From NCBI GenBank assembly GCA_905202485.1, contig CAJKRY010000016.1, forward strand, positions 1 through 20,062: a DNA stretch of 20,062 nucleotides, in the 5' to 3' direction. This DNA comes from an uncultured Methanomassiliicoccus sp. (GTDB lineage Archaea; Thermoplasmatota; Thermoplasmata; Methanomassiliicoccales; Methanomassiliicoccaceae). The notes beneath the pieces were generated by a model. That model was given only the letters and a program-made list of their open reading frames with translations, did not search any database and was not told where the DNA came from. Positions within the stretch are counted from its first letter, which is position 1. Every line of letters begins with the position of its first letter. Positions 1-7,919 of this stretch are shown in pieces. The position numbers were made by a program, and so were the translations under genes.

Positions 1-140
1 AAATTACTGAACGTCAACAATAATGACGTCAGTAAACTCCTTTCTATTTTTCTTTCTTTTTGAATCTATTTAAGTTTGATTTTATTTAAAAATGTGTTAA
101 ATATTAAATAGATAGTTTTACTTCTAAGAAAAGTAAAACA
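1..140 (+). terminator. Hairpin plus T-rich tract, possible terminator of a gene left of the window
   Basis: No gene is visible in the first 140 bases. Bases 4-15 and 25-35 form an inverted repeat (TTACTGAACGTC against GACGTCAGTAA, one bulged A) with a 9-nt loop. A T-rich tract follows at about 38-62. In + orientation this is the arrangement of a terminator, and T-rich tracts are known archaeal termination signals. A + strand gene ending just left of the window is inferred, not seen. Confidence 0.35.
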
Positions 141-553
141 TCATCTATTCATTTTTTCTTGACAATCGTTGCATTCTTGGTCATGAATATTGATGATGCC
201 ACCGCATTTTGAACAGGTATACCTTTCTTTCTGCTGCTCCATAATTTTTCTAAACCATGTTTCTGCACAAACTCACTATTCTCAATCAGACTTGCTTGAT
301 ATCTTTTGTTATAACTTTTTTCAAGATATCTTATTTGTTTGCAAGGAAATTCTAAACACTCAAAGCAGTAATTTAAGTTTTTGGACTGAACACAATCTTT
401 AATCTTGTATTTACGGCAGTGTTCAGGTTTGTCCATATTATTAGTTAAGCAGCCGGCACAAGGCTTTCTGTGATAACAGTGCTTATAGCAGACTTTGCAA
501 TTCATGCCGTACGGAGCGAACATAATGGTTTCGATGCTTTCTGGCATTTTCAT
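141..553 (-). pseudogene. DUF3795-type cysteine-rich protein, frameshifted near the 3' end
   Basis: This is a small cytoplasmic protein with many cysteines, including CKVC, CAGC and a CFEC...PC motif, as in the DUF3795 family of putative metal-binding proteins of unknown function. It starts at ATG 553, 23 bases after mtaB stops, with GGAG at 564-567, so it may be transcribed with mtaCB. As written the frame ends at 149, after a run without cysteines that ends in KKK. In the next frame the same DNA encodes ERYTCSKCGG, then HDQECNDC, then a stop at 141, which is the expected zinc-finger-like end of this family. One extra base in the T-run at 245-249 (A-run on the coding strand) joins the two parts into a 137-residue protein. 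The cause is either a real one-base deletion or a homopolymer reading error. Family assignment is by cysteine pattern only. Confidence 0.7.
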
Positions 554-576
554 TGATTGTTTTCTCCACGCCCGCC

Positions 577-1986
577 TCAGTAGTAAAGATCATAGTTTTT
601 AGGATTGAATTTAGGCACATCCTTGTAGACTGAAAGACATTGATCTATGAATTTTCCTTCTTCATCAGGAAGAGCGCTCAGATCAGTAATGATCTTTCTC
701 AGCATGTCCTGTTCATGCTTAGACAGCTTCAGTCTTCCGAATTTGCTTTCATCCTCAATCAGCTTAGCGGCAGTCATGGCGGCAGCCTTGGCTCTCATGT
801 AGATGTCTCCACCGTACTCAACGATTGCCTGTCCGATCTTGTAAGCGTTGTCATATGCCAAAATAAAAGCTTCAGGGCTTCTGTATCTGTCAGTTGCCAT
901 GTACAGATCGCGGAGCAAGCGGTCCTGTTTGAGCTGTTTTGCTGTATTCATTAAAGCAGCTTCATAGCCGATGTTTCCTAACCAGCATTGTACTGAGGAA
1001 CCTCCGAATTCAGGATGGTACTCCACAGACTCATTAGACCATAAGTCGCAGACTTGAGCGATCAGGTTGCCCATCAGATCCATGTGGGCGCAGTGGGAAT
1101 TTTTCCCTTCCTGAGAAGTAGGCTTGCCGGAAATGGCTTTAACAATAGGTCCTTCATAACCGCAGTCCTTGTCAGGTCCGGTGGCACCGGCTTCCCATGC
1201 CACTAAAGTACGGGCTGCAGCAATAGCTCGTGTGACAGCGGAGAATGTTCTTGGAATTTCTTTATCCATATAGCCGCCGGCAAGGAACATTGCCGTGTTA
1301 GCGCCGGCGCAGCAAGTGTCTCCTCCTGCTCTGATCCTATTCTTTTTGGCAATATGAATGATCTGAGGCCACAGCCATTCCATATCTATCGAGCCGAGAT
1401 AGCCGATGCCGAACAGCCATCCTCTGATATCCTGCCTCAAAAGAGAATAATCGGCAAGTTCTTTCCCGCCTACAGACTCGATTGACAGCAGGTCAGCGCC
1501 GTTTTCAGCCGCGACATGGCATGATTCAATAATCTTCTGGGGATAGGAATGTTTCTGATCCATTTCTTCTCTCAGGCCCAATTCAGCCATTCTCGGATCT
1601 GCAATGGTGTGCCTGATGGAAAGCGCAATGTCATATTGATCGTGGTACTTCTGCATCAATTCCTTCTGACCGGAAACTATCGGTTTGGCATAATGCTCGG
1701 CATCATTGGTCATATGGGAAATATGCTCATTCTCCAGCTGCACAGCGGGAAATCCTAATGTGACTGCTCTGTCAAGAATATCTCTTGTAATATAATCGAC
1801 AAATTCTTTTCTCAGGCTTTCGGGAGTCTTCTCGCTTCCGACTCTGGGAGCGAATTTAATCTCAGGAACGACGACACCCGCCCCGATGACCTGCCCCAGC
1901 CCGTATGATACAGGATATTTAGCCTCTCCGAAGACCATGTCATCCGGCGATGTATATTCCATTCTCGTGTAACGTTTCAGGGACAT
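577..1986 (-). CDS. mtaB: Methanol:corrinoid methyltransferase MtaB
   Basis: MtaB is the zinc enzyme that activates methanol and transfers its methyl group to the corrinoid of MtaC, the entry step of methanol-dependent methanogenesis in the cytoplasm. Translation from ATG 1986 gives 469 residues, close to the usual family length. The predicted zinc ligands E170 (in SIESVGGKE), C226 (in GGDTCCAG) and C275 (in DKDCGYEG) have the same 56- and 49-residue spacing as Glu164, Cys220 and Cys269 of the Methanosarcina barkeri enzyme. A GTG in the same frame lies at 1995, but it sits inside GAGGGTGAG, which looks like the Shine-Dalgarno site for the ATG. The mtaC stop TGA (1990-1988) is one base away from this ATG, so the two genes are probably translationally coupled. 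No mtaA, the methyltransferase that would pass the methyl group to coenzyme M, is in the window. Confidence 0.96.
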   Translation of the reverse strand: MSLKRYTRMEYTSPDDMVFGEAKYPVSYGLGQVIGAGVVVPEIKFAPRVGSEKTPESLRKEFVDYITRDILDRAVTLGFPAVQLENEHISHMTNDAEHYAKPIVSGQKELMQKYHDQYDIALSIRHTIADPRMAELGLREEMDQKHSYPQKIIESCHVAAENGADLLSIESVGGKELADYSLLRQDIRGWLFGIGYLGSIDMEWLWPQIIHIAKKNRIRAGGDTCCAGANTAMFLAGGYMDKEIPRTFSAVTRAIAAARTLVAWEAGATGPDKDCGYEGPIVKAISGKPTSQEGKNSHCAHMDLMGNLIAQVCDLWSNESVEYHPEFGGSSVQCWLGNIGYEAALMNTAKQLKQDRLLRDLYMATDRYRSPEAFILAYDNAYKIGQAIVEYGGDIYMRAKAAAMTAAKLIEDESKFGRLKLSKHEQDMLRKIITDLSALPDEEGKFIDQCLSVYKDVPKFNPKNYDLYY

Positions 1987-1987
1987 T

Positions 1988-2812
1988 TCACTCACCCCTC
2001 ATTTTATTGTTTTTAGCTATGATACGGTCCCAGTTGGATCTGATTTTCTTCCAGTCCCATCCTTCAGTCACAATTTTGTTAGCTAAATCTGGACCGTCTG
2101 CTGCTTTGACGCAGTACACTCCCATCGGAAAAGACTCAACGTAATCTCTGTTGACTGCTCCCCCGGCACACATAAAGGGAATTTCCATACCTTTCTCATA
2201 AAGCCTTGAAGCAATCTTGGGGAAGGCGGACATGGTAGTAGTCATAAGTGCCGTGCCGGTGACGATGTCAGGCCTTTCTTTTTCTACGGCATTGACGACA
2301 TCCTGCATCAGAACATCTCTTCCCATATCTATGATAGTATAACCGTTGGATTTCAAAAGTACAGCGGCGATGTTCTTGCCGATATCATGCGGATCTCCTT
2401 CAGCCACGTGCATTATGATTTTGCCTTTAGTTTCTCTTTCCTTAGTCAGATGAGACTCGCACATCTTCAGCCCGCGGTCCATAAGGTCGGCGGCCATCAT
2501 TACATGCGGGAAATAATAGATTCCTCGGCCGTACAGCTCGCTGACAATCTCCATGCCTTTTATCAGTCCCTGTTCGATAACTTCCTCAGGGCTGAAAGCC
2601 TCCATGGCCGAGGTGACATCCTCTGAGATATCTTTGTAACGCATGAACACGATATCCTCGCTTACTTTTCTGAGATGGCTGTCTTCAGGAACCATTCTGT
2701 AAACGAGCTCTTCCGGATCCTCTTGTGATTCCAGATCCAGATCATACCTTTTGAAAATCCTGTTATAATTGATGTTTTTAAGATCTATCGTGCCAAACTC
2801 CCCCTGTGCCAT
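1988..2812 (-). CDS. mtaC: Methanol corrinoid protein MtaC
   Basis: MtaC is the cobalamin-binding partner of MtaB. It accepts the methyl group from methanol and presents it to a methylcobamide:CoM methyltransferase. The 274-residue protein has the usual two parts. A helical cap domain (about residues 40-125) is followed by a Rossmann-like B12-binding domain with the DxHxxG motif (D140, H142, G145 in EGDPHDIGKN). H142 would be the lower axial cobalt ligand. A GTALMTTTM segment near residue 200 resembles the SxL/GT region that holds the corrinoid tail. The gene comes first in a two-gene unit with mtaB and is divergent from radA. No Shine-Dalgarno site is obvious before the ATG. A TATA-like element on the minus strand at 2864-2873 predicts a leader of about 30 nt. 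The upstream region also holds a G10 run. Confidence 0.95.
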   Translation of the reverse strand: MAQGEFGTIDLKNINYNRIFKRYDLDLESQEDPEELVYRMVPEDSHLRKVSEDIVFMRYKDISEDVTSAMEAFSPEEVIEQGLIKGMEIVSELYGRGIYYFPHVMMAADLMDRGLKMCESHLTKERETKGKIIMHVAEGDPHDIGKNIAAVLLKSNGYTIIDMGRDVLMQDVVNAVEKERPDIVTGTALMTTTMSAFPKIASRLYEKGMEIPFMCAGGAVNRDYVESFPMGVYCVKAADGPDLANKIVTEGWDWKKIRSNWDRIIAKNNKMRGE

Positions 2813-2863
2813 CTAGCGTTGAATTGGAGATGGATACATTTCAAAAATTTCAATCTTCGCACG

Positions 2864-2873
2864 TGATTATACA
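2864..2873 (-). promoter_or_regulatory. TATA-like box of mtaCB
   Basis: On the minus strand the sequence reads TGTATAATCA. It is centred about 56 bases before the mtaC ATG, which would put transcription start near 2843. The assignment rests on archaeal TATA consensus and spacing only. Confidence 0.4.
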
Positions 2874-2878
2874 TCCGA

Positions 2879-2888
2879 GGGGGGGGGG
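2879..2888 (+). repeat. Run of ten G in the mtaC-radA divergent promoter region
   Basis: Ten consecutive G (2879-2888) lie between the mtaC TATA-like box and the radA TATA box. A CCCCC run at 2901-2905 could pair with it, leaving a 12-base loop. Mononucleotide runs of this length are prone to slippage, and they are also prone to sequencing error. Confidence 0.8.
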
Positions 2889-2910
2889 TACTTTCACCGA
2901 CCCCCAAAAT

Positions 2911-2920
2911 AAGTATATAA
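2911..2920 (+). promoter_or_regulatory. TATA box of radA
   Basis: AAGTATATAA lies about 25 bases before position 2941, which predicts a leader of only about 12-15 nt. That leader would contain the TTGAGGT Shine-Dalgarno site (2942-2948) followed by the ATG at 2954. The A-rich bases just before the box are compatible with a BRE. Confidence 0.6.
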
Positions 2921-2953
2921 GCTAACGCGGAGCTTACAAACTTGAGGTATAAT

Positions 2954-3895
2954 ATGACCGGAAACACCATAGAAGAGTTGCCTGGAGTTGGACCTGCAAC
3001 TGCGGAAAAATTGCGTGACGCCGGCTATAGCGATTTAATGGCTATCGCGGTAGAGTCCCCGAAGGTCCTGGCGGAATTAGTAGAGATCGGAGAAAGCACA
3101 GCTACAAAGATCATTGCATCTGCGAAACAGATGGCTGATGTGGGCGGATTTGAAACCGGAGACATCATCCTGGAACGCAGAAAGGGCATCAACAGGCTGA
3201 GTTCAGGCTCCAAGGCCTTTGACGACCTGATGGGTGGAGGACTTGAAAGCCAGTCCATCATCGAATTCTTTGGAGAGTTCGGAAGCGGAAAGACTCAGAT
3301 CTGTTTCCAGCTGGCTGTAAATGCTACCAGGCCGGTTGAAGAGGGCGGACTGAACGGAGACGTTTTCATCATTGATACTGAAAACACCTTCAGGCCTGAG
3401 CGTATAGTGCAGATGGCTGTCGCTCTGGACTTGGACCCGGAAGAAGTATTAAAGAAGATACACGTAGCACGCGCATTCAACTCCCATCATCAGATGCTTT
3501 TGGTAGAAAAGGCAAATGAACTGGCTCATGAGATGAATGTAAAACTGCTGATCGTAGACTCTTTGACAGCACATTTCCGTGCAGAATATGTAGGACGCGG
3601 ATCGCTGGCTGAAAGACAGCAGAATCTGAACAAGCACATGCACGACTTGCTGAGGTTTGCAGATCTTCACAATGCTGTGATCGCCGTTACAAACCAAGTG
3701 TCTTCAAAACCTGATGCGTTCTTCGGAGACCCTACAAGGCCTATCGGAGGTCATATCGTCGGTCATGCCGCTACTTACCGTCTCTACTTACGCAAGAGCA
3801 AAGGCGGAAAACGTATCGCAAGATTGATAGACTCCCCGAACCTCCCCGAAGCGGAGGCAGTTATAACTGTTAGCGAAGAAGGAGTTAGAGATTAA
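2954..3895 (+). CDS. radA: DNA repair and recombination protein RadA
   Basis: RadA is the archaeal Rad51/RecA-family recombinase. It forms ATP-dependent filaments on single-stranded DNA and drives strand exchange. The 313-residue protein has an N-terminal helix-hairpin-helix domain (ELPGVGPATAEKL, residues about 8-20). Walker A is GEFGSGKT (107-114) and Walker B is LLIVDS (198-203, D202). The late core motif DPTRPIGGH is also present, and no intein interrupts the protein. A TTG lies in frame at 2942, but it belongs to the Shine-Dalgarno sequence TTGAGGT, five bases before ATG 2954, so the ATG is the likely start. The gene is divergent from mtaC, and the methyltransferase gene begins four bases after its stop, suggesting one transcript. 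Confidence 0.97.
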   Translation: MTGNTIEELPGVGPATAEKLRDAGYSDLMAIAVESPKVLAELVEIGESTATKIIASAKQMADVGGFETGDIILERRKGINRLSSGSKAFDDLMGGGLESQSIIEFFGEFGSGKTQICFQLAVNATRPVEEGGLNGDVFIIDTENTFRPERIVQMAVALDLDPEEVLKKIHVARAFNSHHQMLLVEKANELAHEMNVKLLIVDSLTAHFRAEYVGRGSLAERQQNLNKHMHDLLRFADLHNAVIAVTNQVSSKPDAFFGDPTRPIGGHIVGHAATYRLYLRKSKGGKRIARLIDSPNLPEAEAVITVSEEGVRD

Positions 3896-3899
3896 ACCA

Positions 3900-4910
3900 A
3901 TGGAGCCTCACAGAGGCCTCATTCCTTATTTTTTTGAATTATCGGGAGAGCACGACACCTTTCCCGCAGCGGAAGCTGTTGCTCTCTGCTGTTCTGAAAC
4001 TGATGAGTCGCACGTAATTGCTTCAGGCGAAGGCTATGTGGTGATCTCATTCAGGCCTGAATTTTTAAATAATATTTGTGAAAGGATAGCTCTGACCAGG
4101 CGCATCGGCAGATACCTGGGATCATGCCGTCTGGAAGAGGCAGAAGAGTTCTCCTCTTCACTAGATCTTCCTGAAGGGACGTTTGCTGTGAGATCTAAAA
4201 AGTTCGGGCAGTCCATGTGTGAAGTCAACGCTGCGGCTTTGAGCGCCTCTATCGGAGCTAGTGTGAAGAAAGGCTGCAAAGTGGATTTGAAGAATCCCGA
4301 TGTGGAACTGAGAGTGCTGCTTTCTTCCGGCCTTCATTTTTATATCTCTGAATGTGAAATCGACAGAGCAGTTTTTGAAGACAGAAGAGTGGCAAAAAGG
4401 CCCTTCTTTTCTCCTATCTCTCTGCATCCGCGCTATGCCAGGGCGCTTATCAATCTGACCGGCGTGAAAAAAGGAGAAACCCTCCTTGATCCCTTCTGCG
4501 GTACCGGCGGAATCCTTCTTGAAGCTGCTTCCATGGGTATAAAGGCTGCTGGTTCAGACATTGATCCTTTCATGGTAGATGGCTGCCTCGAAAATCTTCA
4601 GCATTTTGGATATGATGCAGATGTGCAGATCTCAGACATCGGGAGTGTTTCAGATATTTTTTCTGACATTACAACAATCGTTACCGATCCTCCTTACGGG
4701 CGTTCTACAAGCACCAGAAATGAAGAGCTTGCGTCTCTTTATGACAGAGCCTTGAAGTCTGTCTCTGAAATTCTTTCAGACGGAAGAGTCTGCGGGATCG
4801 TGCTTCCCAGAGAGTGTCCGGGAAATAGATACTCTTTAGAGATACGCGAAAGTCATTTTCAGAGAGTACATAAGTCCCTCACAAGGCATTACTACATTCT
4901 CAGTAAGTGA
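3900..4910 (+). CDS. tRNA (guanine(10)-N2)-methyltransferase, TrmG10/Trm11 type
   Basis: This is an AdoMet-dependent enzyme predicted to make N2-methyl- or N2,N2-dimethylguanosine at position 10 of tRNA. The 336-residue protein has an N-terminal THUMP-type RNA-binding region (roughly residues 40-155). A Rossmann methyltransferase domain follows, with the AdoMet motif DPFCGTGG (197-204), the acidic SDIDP loop near 219-223, and the catalytic DPPYG of N2-guanine methyltransferases (263-267). Both length and architecture match archaeal Trm-G10. The ATG follows the radA stop by four bases with only a weak, distant GGAG, so expression probably depends on the radA transcript. Its 3' end overlaps the convergent protease gene by 11 bases. 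Closely related THUMP methyltransferases acting on other guanines cannot be fully excluded. Confidence 0.88.
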   Translation: MEPHRGLIPYFFELSGEHDTFPAAEAVALCCSETDESHVIASGEGYVVISFRPEFLNNICERIALTRRIGRYLGSCRLEEAEEFSSSLDLPEGTFAVRSKKFGQSMCEVNAAALSASIGASVKKGCKVDLKNPDVELRVLLSSGLHFYISECEIDRAVFEDRRVAKRPFFSPISLHPRYARALINLTGVKKGETLLDPFCGTGGILLEAASMGIKAAGSDIDPFMVDGCLENLQHFGYDADVQISDIGSVSDIFSDITTIVTDPPYGRSTSTRNEELASLYDRALKSVSEILSDGRVCGIVLPRECPGNRYSLEIRESHFQRVHKSLTRHYYILSK

Positions 4911-6288
4911 GACTGAATGTTTGAAGATCTTCGTCTCCTGGAGAATGTATGTATGCCGTAACTTTCGTTAAGTCTGGGTTGTCTGAGTAGACTTCTATCT
5001 TTATTTCCTTTGAACTGCCGCCGTCAAGATGCACTTTTCCTTCGAACTCTTTTCCGTCAGCCCACATTTTGTATTCTACCATCTCTGCTATGGAAATTTC
5101 CACATCATAACCGGTGTTGCCGGTGTTTATCAGTTCGAATGTGATTGAATTTTCAGGATACTGCACATTTTCCACGTTGAATGAGTAATCAGCTTCAGCT
5201 ACATGCAGTGGTTCTGGTACAAATGTTACCAGAATAAGTAGCAGCGTGATTGCTCCGAAAGCTTTGGTCTTATTATCAATCTTGGACATGTTGTTTAACG
5301 GAGCAGGATGAGTTATTCCTAGCAGAAGCACCAGCAGGGCAAAGATCAACCATCCGTCGTAGAGCATAGCGCAGACGAACAGCACCAGAAATGCCGCGTA
5401 TCCGAGATACTTTGCCTTGTCTCCGAACAGGCCTCTGGCAATATGCCCTCCGTCTAACTGTCCAACCGGCAGCAGGTTGATAGCTGTAACAAAGAATCCA
5501 ACCCAGGCTGCAAAAGCCGTCGGATGCATTACTAGTCCGTCTACCGACGGGAAAAAGTAAGTCATAAGACTGTAGATCGGCTGAATTGTGACATAAGCGG
5601 CTCCGGCAGTGATGTCTCCGGCTACAACTCCACCTTGTCCTGTAAGATAAAGACCTAACAGTGCCACAGGTATGGTAACAAGGAAACCGCACATCGGTCC
5701 TGCTGCTCCTATATCTACAAGAGTCTTCCTGTCAGGCATCGGCTCCCTGAGCGATATGAATGCCCCGAATGTCCCGAACGGCGGAATAGAAGGGATGAAA
5801 TACGGCAGCGAAGCACTGATGCCGTGCCTCTTAGCAGCAAAATAATGCCCTAGCTCATGTATGCCGAGAATTGCCATCAGGGGAACTGCAAAGGTCACAG
5901 CACCCATCAGCGCAGTGCGCAGAGTCCACGTCCCCGACGAGGAATCATATCCTGACCACAGAACCATTCCTGCTATCGTAGTGGTGATAAATGTCAGTAC
6001 CAGAAGGACCTTGTTCAGCAGCGTCTTTTTCTTTTTGACAGTCTGCTGTGCAGGGTTCCTGAGAATTAACAATATGTATTCGCCGCCGGTGTAGTCAAAG
6101 GCGGCTATGAATCCCCTGGCCCTGAGTTCTTTCTGAATCTCGCTGAATTCTGCGCTTACTGTACTTCTGTCTTTAGGATTGACGTACAGCGTGATGCTGT
6201 TGGCATCTACCTTCGATTCATAGATAGGAAAATGACCCTCCACGAGCGAGTAGATCCACTTTATCTCGTCATTTGCATCAGCAGGCAT
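4900..6288 (-). CDS. Site-2 protease family (M50) intramembrane metalloprotease
   Basis: This is a multi-pass membrane zinc protease of the type that cuts substrates inside the membrane. Numbered from the ATG, an N-terminal soluble region of about 90 residues is followed by a transmembrane segment (about 90-112). The zinc motif HELGH lies at 144-148, embedded in a hydrophobic helix. Several further helices follow, and the second metal motif LLPVGQLDGGH has its Asp near 279. After the last hydrophobic segments, about 100 residues (NTGNTGYDVEIS region) look like an immunoglobulin-type beta domain and are probably extracytoplasmic. The frame is open from a GTG at 6300, but that codon lies inside GGTGAG, a Shine-Dalgarno-like site seven bases before ATG 6288. 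I therefore chose the ATG, giving 462 residues. The gene is divergent from the DGGGP synthase and shares its AT-rich promoter region. The substrate is unknown. Confidence 0.9.
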   Translation of the reverse strand: MPADANDEIKWIYSLVEGHFPIYESKVDANSITLYVNPKDRSTVSAEFSEIQKELRARGFIAAFDYTGGEYILLILRNPAQQTVKKKKTLLNKVLLVLTFITTTIAGMVLWSGYDSSSGTWTLRTALMGAVTFAVPLMAILGIHELGHYFAAKRHGISASLPYFIPSIPPFGTFGAFISLREPMPDRKTLVDIGAAGPMCGFLVTIPVALLGLYLTGQGGVVAGDITAGAAYVTIQPIYSLMTYFFPSVDGLVMHPTAFAAWVGFFVTAINLLPVGQLDGGHIARGLFGDKAKYLGYAAFLVLFVCAMLYDGWLIFALLVLLLGITHPAPLNNMSKIDNKTKAFGAITLLLILVTFVPEPLHVAEADYSFNVENVQYPENSITFELINTGNTGYDVEISIAEMVEYKMWADGKEFEGKVHLDGGSSKEIKIEVYSDNPDLTKVTAYIHSPGDEDLQTFSLTY

Positions 6289-6342
6289 CCTTTCACTCAC
6301 CAGCCCGGTTCCTTATAATAATTGCGAAGCGGACAGTGAAAG

Positions 6343-6352
6343 AGATTATATC
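6343..6352 (+). promoter_or_regulatory. TATA box of the lipid gene pair, in a divergent promoter
   Basis: AGATTATATC is centred near 6348, 25 bases before GTG 6373. This spacing predicts that the transcript begins at the start codon, a leaderless mRNA. The same AT-rich block read on the minus strand (GATATAATCT) could also serve the protease gene, whose start is about 60 bases away. Confidence 0.5.
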
Positions 6353-6372
6353 CCAATTGCAGATTGACCCCC

Positions 6373-7188
6373 GTGAATAGGTATCTGCAGCTATTCCGCA
6401 TTGGCAACTGCATCATGGGAGCGTTTGGTGTAGTTCTCGGAGTTTTGATCGCTGTCGGCAGGGATATAGTAGATTATCCTCTTGAGTTAGCTCTGGGATG
6501 CATTACTGTAATCTTTTTCATCATCGGCGGAAATTCTCTGAATGATTATCTCGACCGTGATTTGGATAAGTTTGCACATCCGGAACGCCCTCTGCCTTCC
6601 GGCAAAATAAAACCGCAGACTGCCAAGAATATCTCGATTGTTACTTTCATCATTGCCTGTGCAGTCTCAGTGTTCTTAGGTCTGGTTCCCTTCATCATCA
6701 CAATCGTAGCAGCTGCAGTAATGATCGCCTATGAGCTGAAAACTAAAAAGCTCGGTCTCATCGGCAATCTCTCCATCGCCTGGCTGACTTCCGCTTTGTT
6801 CTTTCTGGGAGGTGCCATTACCGGACACATTGAAGTCACAATTCCCATGGGACTGATGGCTTTCTTAGCTACCCTGGGAAGGGAGATCATTAAAGACGTG
6901 CAGGACATGGATGCCGACTTTAACCGCACGACTCTTCCGAAGCAGATCGGAAAGAAAAACGCTTCGATTATTTCTTCAATTTTATTTGTTGCAGCAGTTG
7001 TTCTATCATTCGAACCGTATCTGTCCGGGAGGTTTGAATTTGCATATCTGGCAGTGGTTCTGGTTGCAGATGCAATATTCATATACTCCGCTGCAGTTCT
7101 CCATCAGAATCCCAAAAAGGGACAGAAGTTTGCAAAATATGGCATGTTCGTTGCGTTGATCGCATTTTTACTGGGTGGATTATTATGA
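6373..7188 (+). CDS. Digeranylgeranylglyceryl phosphate synthase (UbiA family)
   Basis: This is a membrane prenyltransferase that adds the second geranylgeranyl chain to geranylgeranylglyceryl phosphate (EC 2.5.1.42), making the core of archaeal membrane lipids. The 271-residue protein is very hydrophobic, with about eight to nine membrane segments. It carries both Asp-rich UbiA motifs: NDxxDxxxD (N57, D58, D61, D65 in NDYLDRDLD) and REIIKDVQDMDAD (about 170-182). An in-frame TTG lies at 6364, but GTG 6373 gives the family-typical beginning MNRYLQLFRIGNC. The GTG also sits 25 bases after a TATA box with no Shine-Dalgarno site, so a leaderless GTG start is likely. The stop overlaps the next start in ATGA. 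The adjacent GGGP synthase makes its substrate, which strengthens this assignment over other UbiA enzymes. Confidence 0.93.
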   Translation: MNRYLQLFRIGNCIMGAFGVVLGVLIAVGRDIVDYPLELALGCITVIFFIIGGNSLNDYLDRDLDKFAHPERPLPSGKIKPQTAKNISIVTFIIACAVSVFLGLVPFIITIVAAAVMIAYELKTKKLGLIGNLSIAWLTSALFFLGGAITGHIEVTIPMGLMAFLATLGREIIKDVQDMDADFNRTTLPKQIGKKNASIISSILFVAAVVLSFEPYLSGRFEFAYLAVVLVADAIFIYSAAVLHQNPKKGQKFAKYGMFVALIAFLLGGLL

Positions 7189-7919
7189 GTGTTGAAGATT
7201 ATCTATTGCAGAAGCTGAAAACCGGCACTTTACACATGACTCTTATTGATCCTGCTTCCCAAGATCCTTCTGAAGCAGGAAAAATCGCCAAAGATGCCTG
7301 CGCTCTGGGAACTGATGCCATTATGATCGGCGGTTCCACCGGAGTCACACAGGATAATCTTGATAAAACTGCTTTAGAGATCAAACACAACTCCAACGTT
7401 CCTTCCATTTATTTTCCCTCAGGTGCCAGTGCCATGTCTGCAAACTGTGATGCTATTTATTTCATGAGCATGGTTAACTCCAGAAGCTTAGACTGGGTCA
7501 TAAGAGAGCAGGTCGCAGGTGCTCCTGCTGTTAAGAAGCTCGGTCTCGAACCGCTTTCAATGGCCTACATCATTGTAGAACCAGGAATGAAAGTCGGTGA
7601 AGTGGGTCAGGCGGATGTAATTCCACGGGACAACCCTAAACTCGCCGCTTCTTATGCTTTGGCGGGAGAACTTCTCGGAATGCGCTCCGTTTATCTTGAA
7701 GCAGGCAGCGGGGCTCCTGCACATGTGCCTTCTGACATGATTTCCTATGTAAAGAAATCAATCTCAGTGCCTTTGATTGTAGGCGGAGGAATCCGCGATG
7801 CAACTGCAGCAAGGGAAGTCAGAGATGCCGGAGCAGACGTCATCGTTACCGGCACAATCGTAGAGGAAAACGGATATCTTTCACGCTTAGAGAGCATAAT
7901 CAACGCGATCAAAGAGTGA
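7185..7919 (+). CDS. Geranylgeranylglyceryl phosphate synthase
   Basis: This enzyme transfers a geranylgeranyl group to sn-glycerol 1-phosphate (EC 2.5.1.41), the first committed step of archaeal ether-lipid synthesis. The 244-residue TIM-barrel protein shows the GGGPS/PcrB pattern: LIDP (D22, metal ligand), GGST (49-52), YFPSG near 76-80, YLEAGSG (170-176), VGGGIRD (199-205) and GTIVEE at the phosphate end. The start is the ATG of the ATGA overlap with the upstream DGGGP synthase, so the two successive pathway enzymes are translationally coupled. The gene order is the reverse of the reaction order. The stop at 7919 is followed by AT-rich accessory DNA. Confidence 0.96.
   Translation: MSVEDYLLQKLKTGTLHMTLIDPASQDPSEAGKIAKDACALGTDAIMIGGSTGVTQDNLDKTALEIKHNSNVPSIYFPSGASAMSANCDAIYFMSMVNSRSLDWVIREQVAGAPAVKKLGLEPLSMAYIIVEPGMKVGEVGQADVIPRDNPKLAASYALAGELLGMRSVYLEAGSGAPAHVPSDMISYVKKSISVPLIVGGGIRDATAAREVRDAGADVIVTGTIVEENGYLSRLESIINAIKE

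Noticed and set aside
1995..1995. GTG as the start of mtaB (and the matching GTG 6300 for the protease and TTG 2942 for radA)
   Set aside because: In each case the codon overlaps a Shine-Dalgarno sequence correctly spaced from a downstream ATG, and the ATG gives the more family-like N-terminus.
5276..5692. 138-codon minus-strand frame inside the site-2 protease gene
   Set aside because: It is a shifted frame of the same strand within a well-supported protease and has an Arg/Cys/Ser-rich composition typical of an out-of-frame shadow.
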